Assembly (NCBI RefSeq): GCF_902506555.1
Contig: NZ_LR732707.1
Location: 334,001 to 398,000, forward strand
Direction of reading: 5' to 3'
DNA from: Sphingorhabdus sp. 109
GTDB taxonomy: Bacteria; Pseudomonadota; Alphaproteobacteria; Sphingomonadales; Sphingomonadaceae
DNA: 64,000 bases
The stretch's first letter is position 1, and every line of letters begins with the position of its first letter. The position numbers and the translations under genes are program-made. The notes beneath the pieces were generated by a model. The model searched no databases, had not been told where the DNA came from, and saw only the letters and a list, made by a program, of their open reading frames with translations. Positions 25,427 to 35,521 of the stretch are shown piece after piece.

Positions 25427-25708
25427 ATGACCACGAGTGACAAGAGAAAAACCGCACATTCCCACGAATATGAACGGCAGAACCCCGGCGCAGCGCCCGG
25501 GACGCCGCACCGGCCGGAGACGTCTTACGGCATGAATACCGGGAAAGCGGGCGGGACTTACGGTGAGGCCGACAGTTTTCCAGAGGATGAAGAAAGTGAC
25601 GGCACGCCCGGAGGGCAATCTCCGGAAGAAGTGGGCGACCGGCCCAATGTCTCGACGGTGCGGCCCGAAGACTACCCGCTGAGGGATCGGAAAGACAGCC
25701 AGGCCTGA
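25427..25708 (+). CDS. Small hydrophilic, probably disordered protein
   Basis: A 93-residue protein with no hydrophobic segment, rich in Gly, Pro, Glu and Asp (for example TSYGMNTGKAGGTYGEADSF and PEDEESDGTPGG). The ATG at 25427 has GGAG at 25415-25418; an upstream in-frame ATG at 25400 is less likely. I do not recognise the family; small acidic proteins of this look are common near stress genes in sphingomonads. It lies between the two pseudogenes and aspS. It may be a real gene, given the ribosome site and sustained codon use. Confidence 0.5.
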   Translation: MTTSDKRKTAHSHEYERQNPGAAPGTPHRPETSYGMNTGKAGGTYGEADSFPEDEESDGTPGGQSPEEVGDRPNVSTVRPEDYPLRDRKDSQA

Positions 25709-25838
25709 GCCTGTCGGGATCCCTGGCCGCGCTGGTGACGCCTTACCGGCGAACCTGGGTTTTGGGTGACTTGGGTCTCTTCCCGGCCGATAGGCCATAT
25801 GCCCTGCGGCCTGCGGTCCGTTCGGACAATCTCAAGCC

Positions 25839-25867
25839 TTGACAAATGGCGCGCAGACCTGTGTTAC
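25839..25867 (+). promoter_or_regulatory. Possible promoter of aspS
   Basis: A consensus TTGACA at 25839-25844 and a weak TGTTAC at 25862-25867 with a 17-base spacer, 49 bases before the aspS start codon. Confidence 0.45.
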
Positions 25868-25915
25868 GCCAGCAATCTTTCCATCTGGGAAAGCACCCAA
25901 TTCCAAAGGCCCATC

Positions 25916-27700
25916 ATGCACGCATATCGCACCCATAATTGTTCCGCGCTCCGCTCTTCGCACGTCGGCGAGGAAGTCCGTTTGTCCGGCTGGATCCATC
26001 GCAAGCGCGATCATGGCAATCTGCTGTTCGTCGATCTGCGCGATCATTTCGGTCTGACCCAGATCGTCAGCGAGACCGGCAGCGAAGCTTTCAAGCTGCT
26101 TGACAGCGCGCGGGTTGAATCGGTTGTGACGGTCACCGGCAAGGTTGTCGCCCGCGATGAGGAAACCGTGAACAAGAATCTGCCGACCGGTGATGTCGAG
26201 CTGGTCGCTGATACGGTGTCCATGCAAGGCCCGGCCGAAGAACTGCCGATGCCGGTGTTTGGCGAACAGGAATATCCCGAGGATATCCGTCTGCGTTACC
26301 GTTTCCTCGACCTGCGCCGTGAAAGCGTTCACGCCAATATGATGCTGCGTTCCAAGGTGATCGCCAGCCTGCGCAACCGGATGACCGAGCAGGGCTTTAC
26401 CGAATTCCAGACGCCGATCCTGACCGCGTCCTCCCCGGAAGGCGCGCGCGATTATCTCGTGCCGAGCCGCGTCCATCCCGGCAAATTCTACGCGCTGCCG
26501 CAGGCACCGCAAATGTTTAAGCAGATGCTGATGGTCGCCGGTTTCGACCGCTATTTCCAGATCGCGCCCTGCTTCCGCGACGAAGACGCCCGCGCCGACC
26601 GCTCGCCGGGGGAATTTTACCAGCTCGACTTTGAAATGAGCTTTGTCACTCAGGAAGACGTATTCCAGACGCTGGAACCGGTTCTGGCCGGCGTGTTCGA
26701 GGAATTTGCCAATGGCCGCTCGGTCACCCCGGCCGGTGAATTTCCGCGCATTCCCTACAAGGAATCGATGCTGAAATATGGCAATGACAAGCCGGATCTT
26801 CGCAACCCGATCATCATCCAGGACGTCAGCGAGCATTTCAAGGGCTCCGGCTTCGGTCTGTTCGACAAGATTACCTCTACGGGCGGCACCGTCCGCGCCT
26901 TTGTCGCGCCGGAAGCGGGCAAGAACAGCCGCAAATTCTTTGACGCGATGAATGACTGGGCGCGCAGCGAAGGGTTCGCGGGCCTCGGTTATATCAACAT
27001 GAAGGAAGGCGCGGCCGGCGGGCCGATTGCCAAGAATCATGGCGAGGAAGGCACGGCCAAGCTGCTCGCCGATCTCGGCTGTGGTCCGGATGACGGCGTG
27101 TTCTTTGCGGCTGGCAAGGAAGCCGAAGCGGCAAGGCTGGCCGGTCTGGCGCGCACACGGGCTGCCGAACAGCTGGGCCTGATCGATGAAAATGCGTTTA
27201 AATTCTGCTGGATCGTCGACTATCCTATGTTCGAATATGACGAAGAGCTGAAGAAGCTGGATTTCTCGCACAACCCGTTCTCGATGCCGCAGGGCGAGCT
27301 GGAAGCGCTGGAAAATCAGGACCCGCTCGATATTCTTGCCTGGCAATATGATATTGTCTGCAACGGCATCGAGCTGTCCTCCGGCGCGATCCGGAACCAC
27401 CGGCCCGACATCATGTACAAGGCGTTTGAAATCGCCGGTTACACCAAGGAGCAGGTCGACACCGAATTTTCCGGCATGATCAACGCGCTGAAATATGGCG
27501 CGCCGCCGCATGGTGGCTCCGCGCCGGGCGTTGACCGGATCGTGATGATGCTGGCGAACGAGCCGAATATCCGCGAGGTCGTCCTCTTCCCGATGAACCA
27601 GAAGGCCGAAGATCTGATGATGAGCGCGCCGAGCGGCGTGTCGCAGAAACAGTTGCGCGAACTGCATATCCGGGTGGTCGAGCCGCCAAAGGAAGGCTAG
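25916..27700 (+). CDS. aspS: Aspartyl-tRNA synthetase (bacterial type)
   Basis: Charges tRNA with aspartate. The 594-residue protein begins [21 protein letters not shown]. An N-terminal OB-fold anticodon domain ([23 protein letters not shown]) is followed by the class II catalytic core: motif 2 [19 protein letters not shown], the GAD insertion typical of bacterial AspRS at about residues 285-420, and motif 3 [14 protein letters not shown]. The start at 25916 is chosen by homology of the N-terminus; frames further upstream are not family-like. Whether it also charges tRNA-Asn cannot be decided here. Confidence 0.96.
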   Translation: MHAYRTHNCSALRSSHVGEEVRLSGWIHRKRDHGNLLFVDLRDHFGLTQIVSETGSEAFKLLDSARVESVVTVTGKVVARDEETVNKNLPTGDVELVADTVSMQGPAEELPMPVFGEQEYPEDIRLRYRFLDLRRESVHANMMLRSKVIASLRNRMTEQGFTEFQTPILTASSPEGARDYLVPSRVHPGKFYALPQAPQMFKQMLMVAGFDRYFQIAPCFRDEDARADRSPGEFYQLDFEMSFVTQEDVFQTLEPVLAGVFEEFANGRSVTPAGEFPRIPYKESMLKYGNDKPDLRNPIIIQDVSEHFKGSGFGLFDKITSTGGTVRAFVAPEAGKNSRKFFDAMNDWARSEGFAGLGYINMKEGAAGGPIAKNHGEEGTAKLLADLGCGPDDGVFFAAGKEAEAARLAGLARTRAAEQLGLIDENAFKFCWIVDYPMFEYDEELKKLDFSHNPFSMPQGELEALENQDPLDILAWQYDIVCNGIELSSGAIRNHRPDIMYKAFEIAGYTKEQVDTEFSGMINALKYGAPPHGGSAPGVDRIVMMLANEPNIREVVLFPMNQKAEDLMMSAPSGVSQKQLRELHIRVVEPPKEG

Positions 27701-27802
27701 CCTCAACATTATAGCCAGTTCCGTTCGTGTTAAGCCTAGTCGAGACACGCTGGGAAGCAGGCCATGTCTTCTGGCTATGCCGGAGACGGACGGAGTTAGG
27801 AA

Positions 27803-28663
27803 TTGACCAGTATCATCCCCGAACAACATCATTTCGCGTCTTCCCATGGTGATATCTGCTATTTTGAATGGGGCCAGCGGGGCGAGGGGGCCTCGGTGCT
27901 GCTGCTTCATGCGACCGGCTTTCATGCACGCTGCTGGGATCAGGTGATCGAGTCCTTCCCCGATGGCACCCATGTCATCGCGGTCGACCAGCTGGGTCAC
28001 GGCCGCAGCGCCGCGCCAATCATCATCGACTGGAACGCTGTCGCGGGAGCAACCGCCGAACTGGTGCAATCGCTCGGCATTCGCTTCGCGGTCGGCGCGG
28101 GACACAGTATGGGCGGTCATTGTCTGGTCCAGGTTGCGGCCAGCCATCCCGATCTGCTGGAACGGCTGGTCCTGATCGATCCGGTCATCATGGACCGGGC
28201 GGTCTATCAGAATCCGCCCGATTATAGTGCGACCAACGAAATGGTCGCCAGACGCCGCAACAGCTGGACCGGACCGGAGGAAATGTTCGAGCGGTTCAAG
28301 GACCGGCACCCCTATAAATTGTGGGACCCGGCGGTGCTGCGCGACTATTGCGCGCATGGCTTGCTGCCGGACGGGCAGGGTGGCTATCGCCTAGCCTGTC
28401 CGCCGCAGACCGAAGCATCGGTCTATGCAACCAGCGGCACGGTGGATCCGTGGCCCCTGATCGACGCAATCACGCAGCCGGTCACTGTTCTGCGGGCGCC
28501 GCAGCTCGCTCGCGATGGCGCGTTTGATTTTGCCAGTTCACCAACACCTCCCGGGCTGGCCGACGCTTTTGCCAAAGGCCGCGATGTCTATCTGCCCCAT
28601 CTGACCCATTTCATGCCGATGCAGGAACCGAAACGGATTGCGGAGCTGATCATCAACGGCTAA
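27803..28663 (+). CDS. Alpha/beta hydrolase
   Basis: A 286-residue alpha/beta-fold hydrolase. Visible elements: the oxyanion strand VLLLHATGFHARCWDQVI, the Asp-rich turn VIAVDQLGHGRS, the nucleophile elbow GAGHSMGGH (Ser97 expected), and a C-terminal HLTHFMPMQEP with the catalytic His. It starts with TTG at 27803, with GGAG at 27792-27795; no ATG exists at a better place. It resembles serine esterases and C-C bond hydrolases, but no substrate can be assigned. It is 102 bases behind aspS. Confidence 0.88.
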   Translation: MTSIIPEQHHFASSHGDICYFEWGQRGEGASVLLLHATGFHARCWDQVIESFPDGTHVIAVDQLGHGRSAAPIIIDWNAVAGATAELVQSLGIRFAVGAGHSMGGHCLVQVAASHPDLLERLVLIDPVIMDRAVYQNPPDYSATNEMVARRRNSWTGPEEMFERFKDRHPYKLWDPAVLRDYCAHGLLPDGQGGYRLACPPQTEASVYATSGTVDPWPLIDAITQPVTVLRAPQLARDGAFDFASSPTPPGLADAFAKGRDVYLPHLTHFMPMQEPKRIAELIING

Positions 28664-28718
28664 TGACCTGTTCATAATAACACCGATATTTGTGAACAGA
28701 TGCAGCGCGGGGATGGAC

Positions 28719-29660
28719 ATGATCAGATTATTGAGCACCACAATGGCCGCTTTGGTGGCGCTATCGGGTCTGTCAGGTGCAGCACAGGCAGAGGTGCTCA
28801 CCATCGAGGGCCTGACACCAGCCAATTCGCCCGATTTTGTGCAAATACAGTCGATCGCCATCGAACGCTTTGGTGGCGGTGACGGCCGGGCTCTGGCCTT
28901 TGAATTGGAGGATCGTCTTTTGGCGGTCACGCTGTTCGGAAAGGCCTATTTCGATATCCTTGACGGACGATCGGCGGTGCGATCGGATGCCTTGCTTACC
29001 GGCAATGTAACCGCCGGCGTCGAGCAATATGAAACGACTGCGAAACGGCGGCGTTGTGTCGAGCGGAACGACAAGGGAAGATGCGTCACTCACAAGAATA
29101 TCAAGACGGACTGCCTGACCCGGACCATTGACTATCGGGCGCAGGTGCGTGTGACACGATATGATGATGGCCGGAGAATCTATACGGAACGCTTTCCGGA
29201 AACGGATGAACAGACGATATGTTTCGGCGATGACGAGGATTTTGCAAGCAGCGAGTCGGTAATCCGAAACATGGTCTCGGCGACGGCCAATGCGGTTCGT
29301 GCTGATCTGGCGCCCAAACAATATCGGCGGGACATTCGTATATTGGAGAGTCGCAAAGGCATGACCAAAACCGAAAGCAATTTCTTCAAGGCTGCGATCA
29401 GGATGACCAAGAGCAATCCGGCCGAAGCCTGCCGGATGTGGGACGAGGCAGCGGCAAACGGACAGGTGCATATCTCGCTCGGCTTCAACCGCGGTCTTTG
29501 CGCGGAACAGCGCGGCGATCTTGAGGCCGCACTGGACCTCTATAATGAGGCGGGCCGGATCTCGCCCGGAAAGTCGGAAGTGACGGAAGCCTTGCGGCGC
29601 GTTAACGATCATCGGCAAGCCTTGGGCGATTGGGAATTGCGTCAGACCGGAGATTTGTGA
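28719..29660 (+). CDS. Exported protein of unknown function with TPR-like C-terminus
   Basis: A 313-residue protein from ATG 28719 (28713 and GTG 28692 are in-frame alternatives; GGGG at 28709-28712 favours 28719). Residues 1-23 are a signal peptide ending GAAQA. The middle has clustered basic and Cys residues (TAKRRRCVERNDKGRCVTHKNIKTDC), which could form disulfides in the periplasm. The last 90 residues read like two tetratricopeptide units (AEACRMWDEAAANGQVHISLGFNRGLC, GDLEAALDLYNEAGRISPG). Upstream, CTGTTCA (28668-28674) and TGAACAG (28693-28699) form an inverted repeat that may be a control site. I do not recognise a named family. Confidence 0.72.
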   Translation: MIRLLSTTMAALVALSGLSGAAQAEVLTIEGLTPANSPDFVQIQSIAIERFGGGDGRALAFELEDRLLAVTLFGKAYFDILDGRSAVRSDALLTGNVTAGVEQYETTAKRRRCVERNDKGRCVTHKNIKTDCLTRTIDYRAQVRVTRYDDGRRIYTERFPETDEQTICFGDDEDFASSESVIRNMVSATANAVRADLAPKQYRRDIRILESRKGMTKTESNFFKAAIRMTKSNPAEACRMWDEAAANGQVHISLGFNRGLCAEQRGDLEAALDLYNEAGRISPGKSEVTEALRRVNDHRQALGDWELRQTGDL

Positions 29661-29824
29661 CATCAGCACCGATGGTTGTGGTTAAGCGAATGGCCCTGTG
29701 GGCGCGTCTGATATAGATTGACCTGCCTGGACCGAGCTTGTCAAAGGCTCTTCAAATGCGAAAGATACCACCGATCGTGCCTCGCCGTCCCGGCTCTGGT
29801 ACATATATGGCGAACGGAGTGAGA

Positions 29825-30610
29825 ATGACCATAGATCTGTCCGACTATGAATCCGACGAGAAGTTTGACGGCGATTATAGCGAGGCGCTGAAAGCGCTGC
29901 AGGACCGGCTGGCGCATGTCCATTTCAAGCATATCATTCACGGCAGCCGCTCGATCCTCGTCTTTGAGGGATGGGACGCAGCGGGCAAGGGCGGTACGAT
30001 CCGCCGGATGACCGGCGAATGGGATCCGCGCTATTATGATGTCTGGCCGATCGGCGCACCGAGCAAGGAAGAAAAAGACCGTCACTTTCTCTGGCGTTTC
30101 TGGCAGAAATTGCCGGGCAGCCGCGAAATCGGCGTGTTTGATCGCAGCTGGTACGGCCGGGTGCTGGTCGAGCGTGTGGAGGGCTTTTGTGATCCGGCCG
30201 ACTGGAAACGCGCCTATGACGAGATCAACGAATTTGAAGCGCAGCAGATCGACGGCGGCACCAATCTGGTGAAGCTGTTCTTCCACACCACGCAGGAAGA
30301 GCAGGACAAGCGTCTGGCCAAAAGGCTCGACACACCGCACAAGCGCTGGAAGATTACCGCCGAGGATTTTCGCAACCGGGAAAGGCGCGACGATTATCTT
30401 GAGGCGATGGACGACATGTTCCAATATACCGACACCCGCTGGGCGCCATGGAAGGTGATTGCCGGAAACGACAAGAAGTCCGCCCGCATTGCAGCCATGA
30501 CCCATGTCGCAGATGCATTGGAAGCGGCGCTGCCGGATCATTTGCCGGAGGCTGATCCGGAGCTGGTCGAACTGGCGCATAAGGCCTTCGGCTACGCGGT
30601 GGAAGAATAA
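29825..30610 (+). CDS. ppk2: Polyphosphate kinase 2 family protein
   Basis: A P-loop enzyme that uses polyphosphate to phosphorylate nucleotides (or the reverse). The Walker A loop is FEGWDAAGKGG at about residues 46-56, and the Walker B/lid segment is DRSWYGRVLVERVEGF, both diagnostic of PPK2; the lid region ends in KRWKITAEDFRNRERRDDY. The ATG at 29825 has GGAGTGAG just upstream and gives 261 residues, close to class I PPK2 one-domain enzymes. In-frame starts at 29738 and 29807 are less favoured. Class (ADP or AMP use) is not resolved by eye. With ppk1 and ppx at 14.8-18.5 kb this makes a third polyphosphate enzyme in the window. Confidence 0.93.
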   Translation: MTIDLSDYESDEKFDGDYSEALKALQDRLAHVHFKHIIHGSRSILVFEGWDAAGKGGTIRRMTGEWDPRYYDVWPIGAPSKEEKDRHFLWRFWQKLPGSREIGVFDRSWYGRVLVERVEGFCDPADWKRAYDEINEFEAQQIDGGTNLVKLFFHTTQEEQDKRLAKRLDTPHKRWKITAEDFRNRERRDDYLEAMDDMFQYTDTRWAPWKVIAGNDKKSARIAAMTHVADALEAALPDHLPEADPELVELAHKAFGYAVEE

Positions 30611-30653
30611 CGATTGTCGCGCCAATTTTCCTTGGACTATGTCGCGACCGGTT

Positions 30654-31259
30654 TCATTCCGCCGCGGGCGCCGACAGCCAGATTGTTCCAGCTGCCAAAA
30701 ATGTCGCAATAGCGCCGCTGGCTCCGGCCAAAGGCACTGCGCCTAGCCCCAGATAGACCGCGGCTATGTTCAGGATGGTTGCGATAGCTCCGGCTGCCAT
30801 TGCGATCAGGCCGACCACCCGAACTTTCGTCTTGTCGCTGCCGAACAGCGTCAGTCCGAAAAGAAACGCCGTCAGTCCGATTATCGCCTTGGCGAGATTG
30901 TAGAACAGGAAAGACCCGGCGAGCAGCGTGCCCATCAGCGGTGCGAACTCGGGACCGGCTTTGGCGGCTGGCAGAAACATCGACAGGCCGATACCGGACT
31001 GGACGATATTTATCATCCCGGCCACGGCAAGAGCGGCCCAGCCCCATTGCATGGATGGCGATCGCACCAGAGCGGCAAGCGAAGCGATCGTAATACCGGT
31101 AAACAGGAGGATTTCCGTGGTCCAGATGGTTGATCGCAGCGGCCAGCCTTCGACAATCCCGACGCCCTTCAGGGTTATGATATAGAGCAATTGCGTTGCT
31201 ACGCTGAGCAGCAGCATGATGGATAGCGATATCGCTATTCCGCGGGACGTCTGGGGCAT
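30654..31259 (-). CDS. Integral membrane protein of unknown function
   Basis: A 201-residue, strongly hydrophobic protein with about five or six predicted membrane helices (for example IAISLSIMLLLSVATQLLYII and SGAIATFLAAGTIWLS). A GGAG ribosome site precedes the ATG at 31259. It is convergent with ppk2. There is no motif I can assign to a transporter or enzyme family. Confidence 0.65.
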   Translation of the reverse strand: MPQTSRGIAISLSIMLLLSVATQLLYIITLKGVGIVEGWPLRSTIWTTEILLFTGITIASLAALVRSPSMQWGWAALAVAGMINIVQSGIGLSMFLPAAKAGPEFAPLMGTLLAGSFLFYNLAKAIIGLTAFLFGLTLFGSDKTKVRVVGLIAMAAGAIATILNIAAVYLGLGAVPLAGASGAIATFLAAGTIWLSAPAAE

Positions 31260-31450
31260 GAATTCTCCAAAATATCTGAACCTGCACTCTATTCGCGAAG
31301 ACAGGCGGGCAGGTTACAGGTGATTCCGAAATTCGCGGGTCCTGCATTCGCGCGATATTCCGAATGTCATGCCGGTGCTGCCTGCCGCATGATCCGATGC
31401 TGGTTTACGGGCCGAATCGGCCATAGAAGCTTGCGAGCGTGCCCGATCGC

Positions 31451-33442
31451 TCAACCCTTGTAATTCTTGCCTATATAGCGTGTCAGTGGCGTGTCGCTGC
31501 GGATCGTCGGGCCTCGAGGGTTTTTCGTGTCGTAAACGACTGCATTTTCCAGCACGCGTTTGACATAGTTGCGGGTCTCGGAAATCGGAATGTCCTCGAT
31601 CCACTCGATCCAGTCGATGCCGCCCGTGCGCGGGTCGCCGTTGGCGCGGAGCCATTTGTTCACATTGCCGGGGCCGGCGTTATAGGCTGCAATCGCGAGC
31701 GGATAGCTGCCGCCGTAATAGTCCATCATCCTCTGGATATAGCCGCTTCCCAACTGGATATTATATTGCGGATCATCGGTCAGCGACGAGAGATTATAGG
31801 ACAGGTTCGCCTTGCCGGATTGTTCGCGGGCGGTACCGGGCATCAGCTGCATCAGGCCGCGCGCGCCGGCATGGCTGATCGCGCCTTCGGCAAACTGGCT
31901 TTCCTGCCGGGTAATCGCGTGAATCAGCGTCCAGGTGCTTTCATGGCCAAACGGCACCGGCATGGTCGGGAAGGATGTCTCGTCGATTGCTCCGACACCG
32001 GCGCTCAGCGCGCTGATGCCCTTGATCACGCCGAGATCTCGGGCCCCGATACGGGTTGAGAGATCGCTGAGCAGCAGATAGTCCTTGGCTGTCTTGGCAT
32101 TATAGGCGAGTGCCCGGTGAAACCGGATCTGCTCTTTCCACGGACCGGTGCGGATCGAAGCCTTGGCCGCGATTACAAGTGGCTCGCTGTCATAGGCCTT
32201 GCGGTCTTCTTCGGTTATTTCGATCGCCGGCTTGCGGTTGAATTCCGGCAGCGGACGTCCGAGCCGTTCCAGCGACAATTGGCCGTAGAAATAGTCCGGA
32301 AAAGCTGCGGCTTTCTCGAAATAGGCATTTGCCTGTTCGGCCTGGCCCGCTTCGGCAGCGGCGCGGCCCGCCCAGTAATAGCCCTTGGAGGTTATATTCG
32401 GCGAGTCATAGGATTGCGCGTACAGATCAAACATCCGTACCGCCATGGCGGGCTGGCGCAGACCGTTCAGCGCCGCTGTGCCAGCAATCCAGGCGAGATC
32501 GGAATATTTGTCCCGCACACGCGAATTCTCGTCAGCGATCCGTGTCGGCACGGCATAGGCATCCTCGATCTTCGAGGCGATATTATAGGCCGTCGACCAT
32601 TGCCGGTCATTGGCAGCGGCTTTGGCATTGATCAGCATTGCCTCGAACCAGGTTTCCGGCGAGGCGGGTTTGACGCGCAGTGGCGGACGGATGGCAAGCA
32701 ATTGGCGCGCCGCCGCGCTTTGTCCCTGATTGCGCAAATAGCGGGCGCGATCGGCCAGATAGCCGGCGTCGTCGCGAGCGATGCCGCCAACCGCGCTGGC
32801 CTGGTCATTGGCATCGTAGGATTCGGTGAGCTGGGCCAGTCTCGCCTGGAACACCGGGCGGCGTGCGGGCGAGGTAAATCCAAGTTGTCGCGCCGCATCG
32901 CGTGTCGCCCTGGCCCATAATAGCGCGTCCATGCGCGCGTCATGATCCTCGATGCTGAACGCCGAACTGAAACGCGAGAGCAGTGCTGCCTCGTCCTCGT
33001 CAGTCAGAGTGCCGCCACGCCAGGCCGTTCTGGCCCATTTTTCGGCAAGCTCCCGCTGACCGGTCGCCTGCAGGGCAACCGCAAATTTGGCCGCGCCGGC
33101 ATTGGTTATCGGTTCGAATCGACTGAAGAAAGCGAGCACGCGGGCAGGGGAAAAGCTGTTGATATTGATTGCCTGTTCGGCGTTACGCTGCATTCTCGTG
33201 TCTTCGGGCCAGCCCGGGAAAGTTACCAGAAAGCCAGCATAATCCTCGAAGGAATAATTGTCGGACTGCGTCAGCACACGCCAACGCTGCAGCCCCAGAA
33301 CCGCATTGCCGCCAGTCGGATCGGACAGGCCCGCACTTTCGTTTTGCCAGCCCATCTGTTCGCCGATATTGTCGGCGGCCATGCAGGTGGCGGGGCTGAA
33401 AAGCAGTGCCGCTATAACAAATCTTGATACCATGCTGGACAT
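31451..33442 (-). CDS. slt: Soluble lytic murein transglycosylase
   Basis: Periplasmic enzyme that cleaves peptidoglycan glycan strands with 1,6-anhydro product formation. The 663-residue protein has a signal peptide of about 22 residues (ending MAA), a long alpha-helical superhelix region rich in Ala pairs (residues about 60-470), and a C-terminal Slt domain: AITRQESQFAEGAISHAGARGLMQLMPGTA, with the catalytic Glu in QES, and later YPLAIAAYNAGPGNVNKWL. Length and order match Slt70-type enzymes. It is divergent from dapA with 114 bases between them. Confidence 0.93.
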   Translation of the reverse strand: MSSMVSRFVIAALLFSPATCMAADNIGEQMGWQNESAGLSDPTGGNAVLGLQRWRVLTQSDNYSFEDYAGFLVTFPGWPEDTRMQRNAEQAININSFSPARVLAFFSRFEPITNAGAAKFAVALQATGQRELAEKWARTAWRGGTLTDEDEAALLSRFSSAFSIEDHDARMDALLWARATRDAARQLGFTSPARRPVFQARLAQLTESYDANDQASAVGGIARDDAGYLADRARYLRNQGQSAAARQLLAIRPPLRVKPASPETWFEAMLINAKAAANDRQWSTAYNIASKIEDAYAVPTRIADENSRVRDKYSDLAWIAGTAALNGLRQPAMAVRMFDLYAQSYDSPNITSKGYYWAGRAAAEAGQAEQANAYFEKAAAFPDYFYGQLSLERLGRPLPEFNRKPAIEITEEDRKAYDSEPLVIAAKASIRTGPWKEQIRFHRALAYNAKTAKDYLLLSDLSTRIGARDLGVIKGISALSAGVGAIDETSFPTMPVPFGHESTWTLIHAITRQESQFAEGAISHAGARGLMQLMPGTAREQSGKANLSYNLSSLTDDPQYNIQLGSGYIQRMMDYYGGSYPLAIAAYNAGPGNVNKWLRANGDPRTGGIDWIEWIEDIPISETRNYVKRVLENAVVYDTKNPRGPTIRSDTPLTRYIGKNYKG

Positions 33443-33556
33443 TTTACGGCTAGGCTCCTTATCAGGCGCTGAACGGCGAACTATATCACCGTTAATAATG
33501 AAAATGACTTGGTGGCAGCTTTGCCCATTTCCAAGGCAAATATAAAGGATTAATAG

Positions 33557-34432
33557 ATGTTCTCGGGTTCAATACCGGCTCTGGCGACTCCCTTTCGCGA
33601 CGGATCGTTTGCCGAAGATCAGTTTCGCGCTCTGGTGGACTGGCAAATCGATCAGGGCAGCAGTGCCCTGGTGCCCTGCGGGACCACCGGAGAGGCTTCT
33701 ACATTGTCCAATGCGGAGCATCACCGGGTGATCGAAATATGTATTGAACAGGCAGCCGGCCGGGTGCCGGTTATCGCCGGCTGCGGTTCCAATGATACGA
33801 CCAACGCACTGCTCCACCTGAATTTTTCGGAGAAATGCGGCGCAACAGCGGGTCTGGTGGTTGCGCCTTATTATAACCGGCCCAATCAGGAGGGCATTAC
33901 CGCGCATTTTACCACGCTGACGCAAAAGACCGATCTGCCTCTGGTGCTCTACAATGTTCCGGCGCGCACCGTGACGGATATCATGCCCGACACGGTCGCG
34001 GCCTTGTCGAAACTGCCCGGTGTGGTGGCGATCAAGGATGCCAGCGGCGATCTGGACCGGGTTACCGCGCACCGGTTAAGCTGTGCCGATGATTTTGTCA
34101 TGCTGTCCGGTGTCGACGAGCTGTCGCTGGCGTTTAACGCCGCCGGCGGTATCGGATGCATATCGGTGACCGCCAATGTCGCGCCGAAATTATGTGCCGA
34201 GTTCCAGGCTGCCTGTGCCGCTGGCGATTATGCCAAGGCGCGCGAGCTCAACGATGTACTCTATCCCCTGCACAAGGCGCTGTTCTCCGATGCTTCGCCT
34301 GGTCCGATCAAATATGCCATGTCGCGGGTGCTCGAGGATTTCTCGACCGATCTGCGTTTGCCGATGACGCCGCCGTCCGAAGCCAGCCGCAACGCTGTCG
34401 ACGCTGCTCTGGAAGGGGCTGGGCTGGTCTGA
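33557..34432 (+). CDS. dapA: 4-Hydroxy-tetrahydrodipicolinate synthase
   Basis: Condenses pyruvate with aspartate semialdehyde at the first committed step to lysine and diaminopimelate. The 291-residue protein has the Schiff-base Lys160 (VAIKDASGD), the catalytic Tyr132 (LYNVPART) and Thr44 in CGTTGE. AAAGGA at 33544-33549 precedes the ATG. The stop overlaps the smpB start by one base (TGATG). Next to slt across a divergent promoter region, it supplies cell-wall precursor. Confidence 0.96.
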   Translation: MFSGSIPALATPFRDGSFAEDQFRALVDWQIDQGSSALVPCGTTGEASTLSNAEHHRVIEICIEQAAGRVPVIAGCGSNDTTNALLHLNFSEKCGATAGLVVAPYYNRPNQEGITAHFTTLTQKTDLPLVLYNVPARTVTDIMPDTVAALSKLPGVVAIKDASGDLDRVTAHRLSCADDFVMLSGVDELSLAFNAAGGIGCISVTANVAPKLCAEFQAACAAGDYAKARELNDVLYPLHKALFSDASPGPIKYAMSRVLEDFSTDLRLPMTPPSEASRNAVDAALEGAGLV

Positions 34433-34914
34433 TGGCAAAACCGCGGCCGGTAGAATTTGACAAGCAGAAGGTCGTCGCCGAGAACCGGCGTGCGCGTTAT
34501 GACTATTTTCTGGAAGACAAGTTCGAGGCCGGGATCATGCTGACCGGTACGGAAGTAAAATCGCTGCGCTTCGGGTCGGGGTCGATTGCCGAAAGCTATG
34601 CTGAGGTGAAGGACGAAGAAGTCTGGCTGGTCAACGCCAATATTCCGGAATGGAGCCATGGCAACCGGCACAATCACACACCGACGCGGCCGCGCAAGTT
34701 GCTGCTCAGCCGACGCGAAATAAACAAGCTGCACGGCGCGGTCATGCGCAAGGGCATGACGATTGTGCCACTGTCCATCTATTTCAACAGCAAGGGACGG
34801 GCGAAGCTGGAACTGGCTCTGGCCAAGGGCAAGAAAGCGCCGGACAAGCGGCAGACCGAAAAGGATCGCGACTGGAAAAGGCAGCAGGGCCGGCTGATGC
34901 GCGATCATGGCTGA
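34432..34914 (+). CDS. smpB: SsrA-binding protein SmpB
   Basis: Binds tmRNA and brings it to stalled ribosomes. The 160-residue protein has the OB-fold core segments [45 protein letters not shown] and [12 protein letters not shown], and the basic C-terminal tail ([23 protein letters not shown]). The start is the ATG overlapping the dapA stop; the longer frame upstream lies inside dapA. The end overlaps the DUF2062 gene by 8 bases. No tmRNA gene was seen in this window. Confidence 0.96.
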   Translation: MAKPRPVEFDKQKVVAENRRARYDYFLEDKFEAGIMLTGTEVKSLRFGSGSIAESYAEVKDEEVWLVNANIPEWSHGNRHNHTPTRPRKLLLSRREINKLHGAVMRKGMTIVPLSIYFNSKGRAKLELALAKGKKAPDKRQTEKDRDWKRQQGRLMRDHG

Positions 34915-35521
34915 TCCCAGGCCCAATATCCGAGACAAGGATTTTGCGGCGCGTTTGATCATGTATGTGGTCCATTGGTTCCAGCGCAAGATGCCGACCC
35001 GCGCGGCGATGGAGCGGAACAAATATCTCAAGCCGATTGCCCACCGCTTTTTGCGTTCGGAATTGTGGCGCTTCACCCGTCGCTCGGTACCGCGCGGGGT
35101 TGCCCTCGGAATGCTGGCAGCCTTTCTGGTCCCGGTGGGGCAGATATTTGCGGCGGTCTTTCTGGCGTTGCCCGTGCGCGCCAATGTCCCGATTGCGGCG
35201 ATAACGACATTCATCACCAATCCACTGACCTATCCGTTCTGGATCGCTGCGGCCAACCAGACCGGCAAATTTGCCCTGCAGATAGATGCCCTCACGTCAA
35301 GCCAGCCGATCAACACCCATATCCAGAGCGAGTTCGGCCAATGGCTGAGCTGGCTGGGCCGCGAAGCAGGGGTGACCGCGTTCGGGTTTCTGTTGTTTGC
35401 GATATTTTTTGCTGCTGTCGGCTATCTCGTGAGTTCCTTTGGCTGGCGCTGGTGGATCGGCCGGAAACGGAAAGGGCGGTTGAGCAAGATCATCGCCGAC
35501 GGGACGGATGATGGCGAGTAA
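34907..35521 (+). CDS. DUF2062 family membrane protein
   Basis: A 204-residue protein with the DUF2062 pattern: [49 protein letters not shown] is a membrane region, and a second membrane stretch lies at about 155-180. It starts 8 bases inside smpB and overlaps the cckA start by 14 bases, so all genes from dapA to cckA form a tightly packed unit. This order (smpB-DUF2062-cckA) recurs in sphingomonads. The function of the family is unknown. Confidence 0.8.
   Translation: MADPRPNIRDKDFAARLIMYVVHWFQRKMPTRAAMERNKYLKPIAHRFLRSELWRFTRRSVPRGVALGMLAAFLVPVGQIFAAVFLALPVRANVPIAAITTFITNPLTYPFWIAAANQTGKFALQIDALTSSQPINTHIQSEFGQWLSWLGREAGVTAFGFLLFAIFFAAVGYLVSSFGWRWWIGRKRKGRLSKIIADGTDDGE

Noticed and set aside
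27711-27778. ATAGCCAG ... CTGGCTAT inverted repeat between aspS and the hydrolase
   Set aside because: Eight-base arms 52 bases apart with no T-run; can occur by chance.
25832-28357. Very long open frame (841 codons) antisense to aspS and the hydrolase
   Set aside because: Mirror frame of GC-rich coding DNA; aspS has all family motifs, and the antisense product is low in complexity with no recognisable domain or ribosome site.
34156-34431. Extended N-terminus of smpB reaching into dapA
   Set aside because: The family start [10 protein letters not shown] is at 34432, overlapping the dapA stop; the extension is a dapA shadow.
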